Below are positions 61,135-64,000 of a DNA stretch of 64,000 nucleotides, piece by piece (within the stretch, counting starts at the first letter, position 1; each line of letters starts with the position of its first letter). The translations under genes and the position numbers were made by a program. The notes below the pieces were generated by a model. The model did not search any database and was not told the origin of the DNA. It was given only the letters and a program-made list of their open reading frames with translations. Source of the stretch: Bifidobacterium mellis (lineage in GTDB: Bacteria > Actinomycetota > Actinomycetes > Actinomycetales > Bifidobacteriaceae); NCBI RefSeq assembly GCF_000967265.1, contig NZ_KQ033885.1, positions 1,407,538-1,471,537 of the forward strand, given 5' to 3'.

Positions 61135-62694
61135 TCAGCGACAGAGGCCTTCCATGACCTGACGGGCCTGGTCCAGGCGATCACCCGGACAGAGCAGGAT
61201 GACACCGTCTCCTGCGAGCAGTCGCAGATCACCAGCGGGAATCAGCCGATGCTCGCCCCTGCGCAGACCGACAACGGCGCATCCGTGCGGCCAGGGAACC
61301 TGCCCCAGCAGACGACCAGCCGCCGGGCTGCCATGCTCTATGGGAAACTCGACAGTCACCCTGTCAGGAGCCTGGTCATCGGGAGCATGCCCTCGGCGGT
61401 AACGCTCCAGCAGAGCCTCGTAAATGGGCTCGACACGCAACAAATCGGACACCATCAGGGCTGTGAAGGCGCACAGGGCCACGGGAAGCATATGGACCAG
61501 TGAGCCAGACATCTCCACCGTCAGCAGGATGGAGGTTATGGGGGCCTTGACCGAGGCCGTCAGGGTGCCAGCCATGGCACAGACCGCGCAGACCGGAATG
61601 ATTCGAACGGGCATTCCCAGGGCGGCCGCACCCATCCCGCATAGGGACCCGGTCAGCGTGCCGACAGCCAGAATGGGCATGAAGATGCCACCAGGGGCGC
61701 CACTGCCGAAGGAAGTGGCCGTAAAGAGCATCTTGACCAGGAGCAGGACCAGCAGGTTGACGGCCACCGACCAGACCAGCTCGCGAACGCCTTCCGCCTT
61801 GCCGATCAGGTCCTCGCCGCCACCCAGAACAGCAGGCAGCAGCAATCCGACCGGCAGGGCCAGGAAAAGGGAGATCACCGGTCCCAGCTTCGAGGGCAGA
61901 TGGCTATAAAGGCTCTGTGCACCCAGCAGCAGACGGTTCATGGCAGCTCCCACCAGGCCGGCCACCAGCCCAAGGGGGATCATCAGCAGATACTGGGCGA
62001 TGGTCAGCTGCGGCATAGCAGTGAAGTCCAGGACCGGACGCAGACCGAAGCGGTTCTTGGCGATGAAATCAGCACTCAGGCAGGCCATGGCCGCCGAAAG
62101 AAGAATCATGGGAGAGAAGGACCGGTGGATCTCCTCCAGGGCGAAGACCATCCCCGACAGGGGCGCGTTGAATGCCGCAGACAGACCGGCGGCCGCACCG
62201 GAGGTCACCAGGCAGGTCTCCTCCACACGGTCCCGACGCAATCCACGGGAAACCAGCTGGGAACCGGCCGCACCGATCTGCACCGAGGGCCCCTCGCGTC
62301 CCAGAGACAAGCCGAACATGCCGCAGGCCAGACCGCCCAGGAACCGCACACCCAGCACAGGGATGGCAGGCATGCGCATGCCATGGATGACCACTCCCTC
62401 CACCTGTGGGATGCCGGAGCCGGAGGCCATGGGAACCCGGTGGACCATCCAGGCCAGGGTCAGGCCTACCAGCAGGGCGGCCAGCAGCCAAGGAAGGATC
62501 AGCAGGGGTTGATCACGCATCTGTGCGTAGGCCCATCGAGCGAACCTGGTGCCATAGCCGATGCCCTGCCGGTAGAGCACCACCAGTACTCCCACCAGCA
62601 ATCCGCAACAGGCGGCCCTGAGCGCCACCAGCCACCGGCTGGCTCGACCCGATCTGGTCGCCTGCAGCTGGTCGGAACGATGGGTCTGATCCAT
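61135..62694 (-). CDS. CLC-type chloride channel/antiporter with RCK/TrkA-C-like tail
   Basis: The 519-residue membrane protein is of the CLC family, moving chloride (often in exchange for protons). Selectivity motifs are intact: GSGIPQVEG, GREGPSVQIGAAG with the gating Glu, the A-rich LSAAFNAPLSGMVFALEEIH, and GAPGGIFMPILAVG. Two helical halves cover about residues 20-420. The last 80 residues form a soluble domain resembling TrkA-C (IEHGSPAAGRLLGQVPWPHGCAVVGLRRGE), a ligand-sensing regulatory tail. Whether it is an antiporter or a channel cannot be fixed by eye. The start is the ATG at MDQTHRSD; the frame is open 71 codons upstream without family sequence. Confidence 0.88.
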   Translation of the reverse strand: MDQTHRSDQLQATRSGRASRWLVALRAACCGLLVGVLVVLYRQGIGYGTRFARWAYAQMRDQPLLILPWLLAALLVGLTLAWMVHRVPMASGSGIPQVEGVVIHGMRMPAIPVLGVRFLGGLACGMFGLSLGREGPSVQIGAAGSQLVSRGLRRDRVEETCLVTSGAAAGLSAAFNAPLSGMVFALEEIHRSFSPMILLSAAMACLSADFIAKNRFGLRPVLDFTAMPQLTIAQYLLMIPLGLVAGLVGAAMNRLLLGAQSLYSHLPSKLGPVISLFLALPVGLLLPAVLGGGEDLIGKAEGVRELVWSVAVNLLVLLLVKMLFTATSFGSGAPGGIFMPILAVGTLTGSLCGMGAAALGMPVRIIPVCAVCAMAGTLTASVKAPITSILLTVEMSGSLVHMLPVALCAFTALMVSDLLRVEPIYEALLERYRRGHAPDDQAPDRVTVEFPIEHGSPAAGRLLGQVPWPHGCAVVGLRRGEHRLIPAGDLRLLAGDGVILLCPGDRLDQARQVMEGLCR

Positions 62695-62821
62695 CTCATC
62701 TGCCGACGGCTTTCCTCTAGACAGATTCAGCCTCACCGGTCCGCTCCTTCCCTCCTTCGCGCACAACGGTTTCCAGCTTCTCTCAGGGCAGAGACCAGGA
62801 GCAATGGCTGAGTCGACGACT

Positions 62822-63421
62822 TCAACCCTCCGGCAGTATGAACACCTGGGATGCCAGCTTCCGAGCAAGATCCGGCAGGCAGGAGCCAGGCAAGCAGACG
62901 GACACATCGTCGGAGCCCAACGGCAGTGCTGTCTGTTCGTCAGTTGCCGTCAGATTGCCGTCCAGGACGGTGGTGTCCACCTGGCCGCGATGGCCCACAA
63001 GATCAAGCAGCGAGACCCGACCCGGCACCGTATCCAGACGCTGACGCAAGGTGGCAGCCGAGGCCATGTGCAGCCTTCGACATCCGACCACTTCCCGCAC
63101 CTGGCGCAGATCCGGCCGCACTATACCCTTGGCCACCAGGAGTATCAGCAGCCCTCCAACATCCTCCAGCAGCAGGAACTTGGACAGGTTTTCTGCAGAG
63201 AGCCCCAGCAGGTCAGCGATGCCCAGCTCCATGCCCTGGTCGATGGTGTCCAAAGGCGGATGCTGTACGACGCGCCAATTCGTTCTCAAACCATCCAGAA
63301 GCTCTCGCACCGGCTGGGGAACCATCCTGTCCCCCGAATCTAATGGCTTCTTATCCATACCGACCGGGGCGCCAAGGTCTACTCTGGCTGCAGGATCAGT
63401 GCTGCCGTTGCCAGGTCTCAT
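62822..63421 (-). CDS. YbaK/EbsC (prolyl-tRNA deacylase-like) family protein
   Basis: This 199-residue protein of the YbaK/PrdX family hydrolyses mischarged aminoacyl-tRNA (Ala- or Cys-tRNA-Pro). Matching segments are LDGLRTNWRVVQHPPLDTID, ENLSKFLLLEDVGGLLILLV, GCRRLHMASAATLRQRL, and PGRVSLLDLVGHRGQVDTTVLD. In PrdX the Lys of the KN-L-F-L segment is essential; here ENLSKFLLL keeps a Lys in register. The first 30 residues are extra. GAGG precedes the ATG at five bases. It starts ten bases after the stop of the upstream membrane protein and precedes the CLC gene by 127 bp in the same direction. Confidence 0.75.
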   Translation of the reverse strand: MRPGNGSTDPAARVDLGAPVGMDKKPLDSGDRMVPQPVRELLDGLRTNWRVVQHPPLDTIDQGMELGIADLLGLSAENLSKFLLLEDVGGLLILLVAKGIVRPDLRQVREVVGCRRLHMASAATLRQRLDTVPGRVSLLDLVGHRGQVDTTVLDGNLTATDEQTALPLGSDDVSVCLPGSCLPDLARKLASQVFILPEG

Positions 63422-63431
63422 GGGTGCCTCA

Positions 63432-63929
63432 TCAGTCGTTGGCCACCTCCGAGTCGGGCTTCAGCTCCTTCTCCTTCTGGCCTATCCGCTTCCTGTCTAT
63501 GCGATAGTAGGCGTTGAAGAGACCGCCGGAGGTCAGCAGAACGATCAGAAGGACCAGCAGCCATATGTTCTCTTTGGCTTCGTATGTCTCAAGCAATTCA
63601 TAAGAGGAGGAAACCATCTTCAGCCAGCCTGCGACCGACACGAAGTACCAGGCGGTCGCCTGGTCGAGGAAGCTCAGCGCCCGTCGACGTTCTGATCTGG
63701 TCCTGGTAGCCTGACGGAGAATTTCGTGCCCGCGTTTACGTTCCAGCTGGATCTTGACGATGGGCACCAGCCACCACCAGGGCGAGACCTCATCCCAATT
63801 CTTGCTGAGCTGATCAAAGTCGTCCAGGAGCTCCTGATATTCCTGCAGCTCCATCAGCCCCTGGAAGAGAGGGAATGTGAAAAGCAACCAGTCCCCGATC
63901 AGAGAGACAATGGCGATGAATTGATCCAC
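63432..63929 (-). CDS. Hypothetical membrane protein
   Basis: The 165-residue protein has no family I recognise. It has an N-terminal hydrophobic stretch (FIAIVSLIGDWLLFTFPLF). A central charged helical region follows (YQELLDDFDQLSKNWDEV, RGHEILRQATRTRSERRRAL), with a Trp-rich segment SPWWWLVPIVKI. Two more hydrophobic segments lie near residues 95-110 and 120-142, and the tail is basic then acidic. It may be a small integral protein with three membrane helices. It is the first gene of the membrane-protein/YbaK-like pair and may be co-transcribed with them; the upstream region to the window edge holds no gene I can support. Confidence 0.6.
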   Translation of the reverse strand: MDQFIAIVSLIGDWLLFTFPLFQGLMELQEYQELLDDFDQLSKNWDEVSPWWWLVPIVKIQLERKRGHEILRQATRTRSERRRALSFLDQATAWYFVSVAGWLKMVSSSYELLETYEAKENIWLLVLLIVLLTSGGLFNAYYRIDRKRIGQKEKELKPDSEVAND

Positions 63930-64000
63930 GACCCGACCTTTCCCTTGCAGAGTCGGCGCCCAAGGGTCGGCTCGCGTGATTACTCATGGCTACCATCCAT

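Overview
The window is high-GC actinobacterial DNA with the gene content and order of a Bifidobacterium chromosome. Signs are the run dacB-tilS-hpt-ftsH-fol, a class II lysS, a phoU/senX3-like pair, PspC-type membrane proteins, a CHAP/NlpC wall-hydrolase pair and the DUF4037/DUF4125 pair. The genus is an inference from gene families; the species is not determined. Almost all of it is compact chromosomal core. The clear exceptions are a 1.1 kb AT-rich patch beside tRNA-Glu and a sugar-phosphate/PTS module with its own LacI regulator. I saw no insertion sequence, prophage, CRISPR array or rRNA.

Layout. 1-4050: 5' part of prfA, rpmE, an acetoin/diacetyl-type reductase, and a divergent MalY-like C-S lyase / YheO-like regulator pair. 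4050-4760: about 640 bp without a conventional gene, holding a near-consensus promoter, a 27-codon frame with a strong ribosome site, a candidate structured RNA with its own terminator, and a CAU tRNA. 4829-10100: a peptide-type binding lipoprotein, a YkoE-like ECF S component, ettA and tesB. 10207-22448: a long, tightly packed minus-strand run: AI-2E-type permease, GT2 enzyme, ABC exporter, dacB, tilS, hpt, ftsH, a decayed-looking folB-folK fusion and a DUF3180 protein. 22524-24667: a second GT2 enzyme, tRNA-Glu and the AT-rich patch.

24668-34978: FGGY kinase, VOC protein, TetM-like ribosomal GTPase, trmB, galE, tRNA-Asp, tRNA-Phe, the operon thyA-folA-LMW phosphatase, an OsmC protein and a double universal stress protein. 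35149-45829: NlpC/P60 and CHAP wall hydrolases, manA, DUF2530, a SenX3-like kinase without its histidine, phoU, gpmA, two tandem UbiA prenyltransferases, lysS and tRNA-Pro. 45952-50415: ribokinase, pentulose/hexulose-phosphate 3-epimerase, LacI regulator and a galactitol-type PTS IIC, with matching palindromic operators. 50820-63929: TPR-nucleotidyltransferase plus DUF4125, a membrane-anchored alpha/beta hydrolase, a PspC locus with a PspC-histidine kinase and NarL-type regulator, a HAD-like protein without catalytic aspartates, peptidase E, a CLC channel, a YbaK/PrdX-like protein and a small membrane protein.

How it fits together. Several clusters are functional units: thyA/folA for dTMP; lacI-epimerase-kinase-PTS for uptake and phosphorylation of a pentose, hexulose or polyol; PspC/kinase/regulator for envelope stress; wall hydrolases with dacB for peptidoglycan remodelling. 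A recurring theme is pseudo-enzymes that keep their fold and synteny but lack catalytic residues: FolB-FolK, the SenX3-like kinase and the HAD protein. The least described elements are the TPR-NTase/DUF4125 pair and the small-ORF/structured-RNA locus at 4067-4640.
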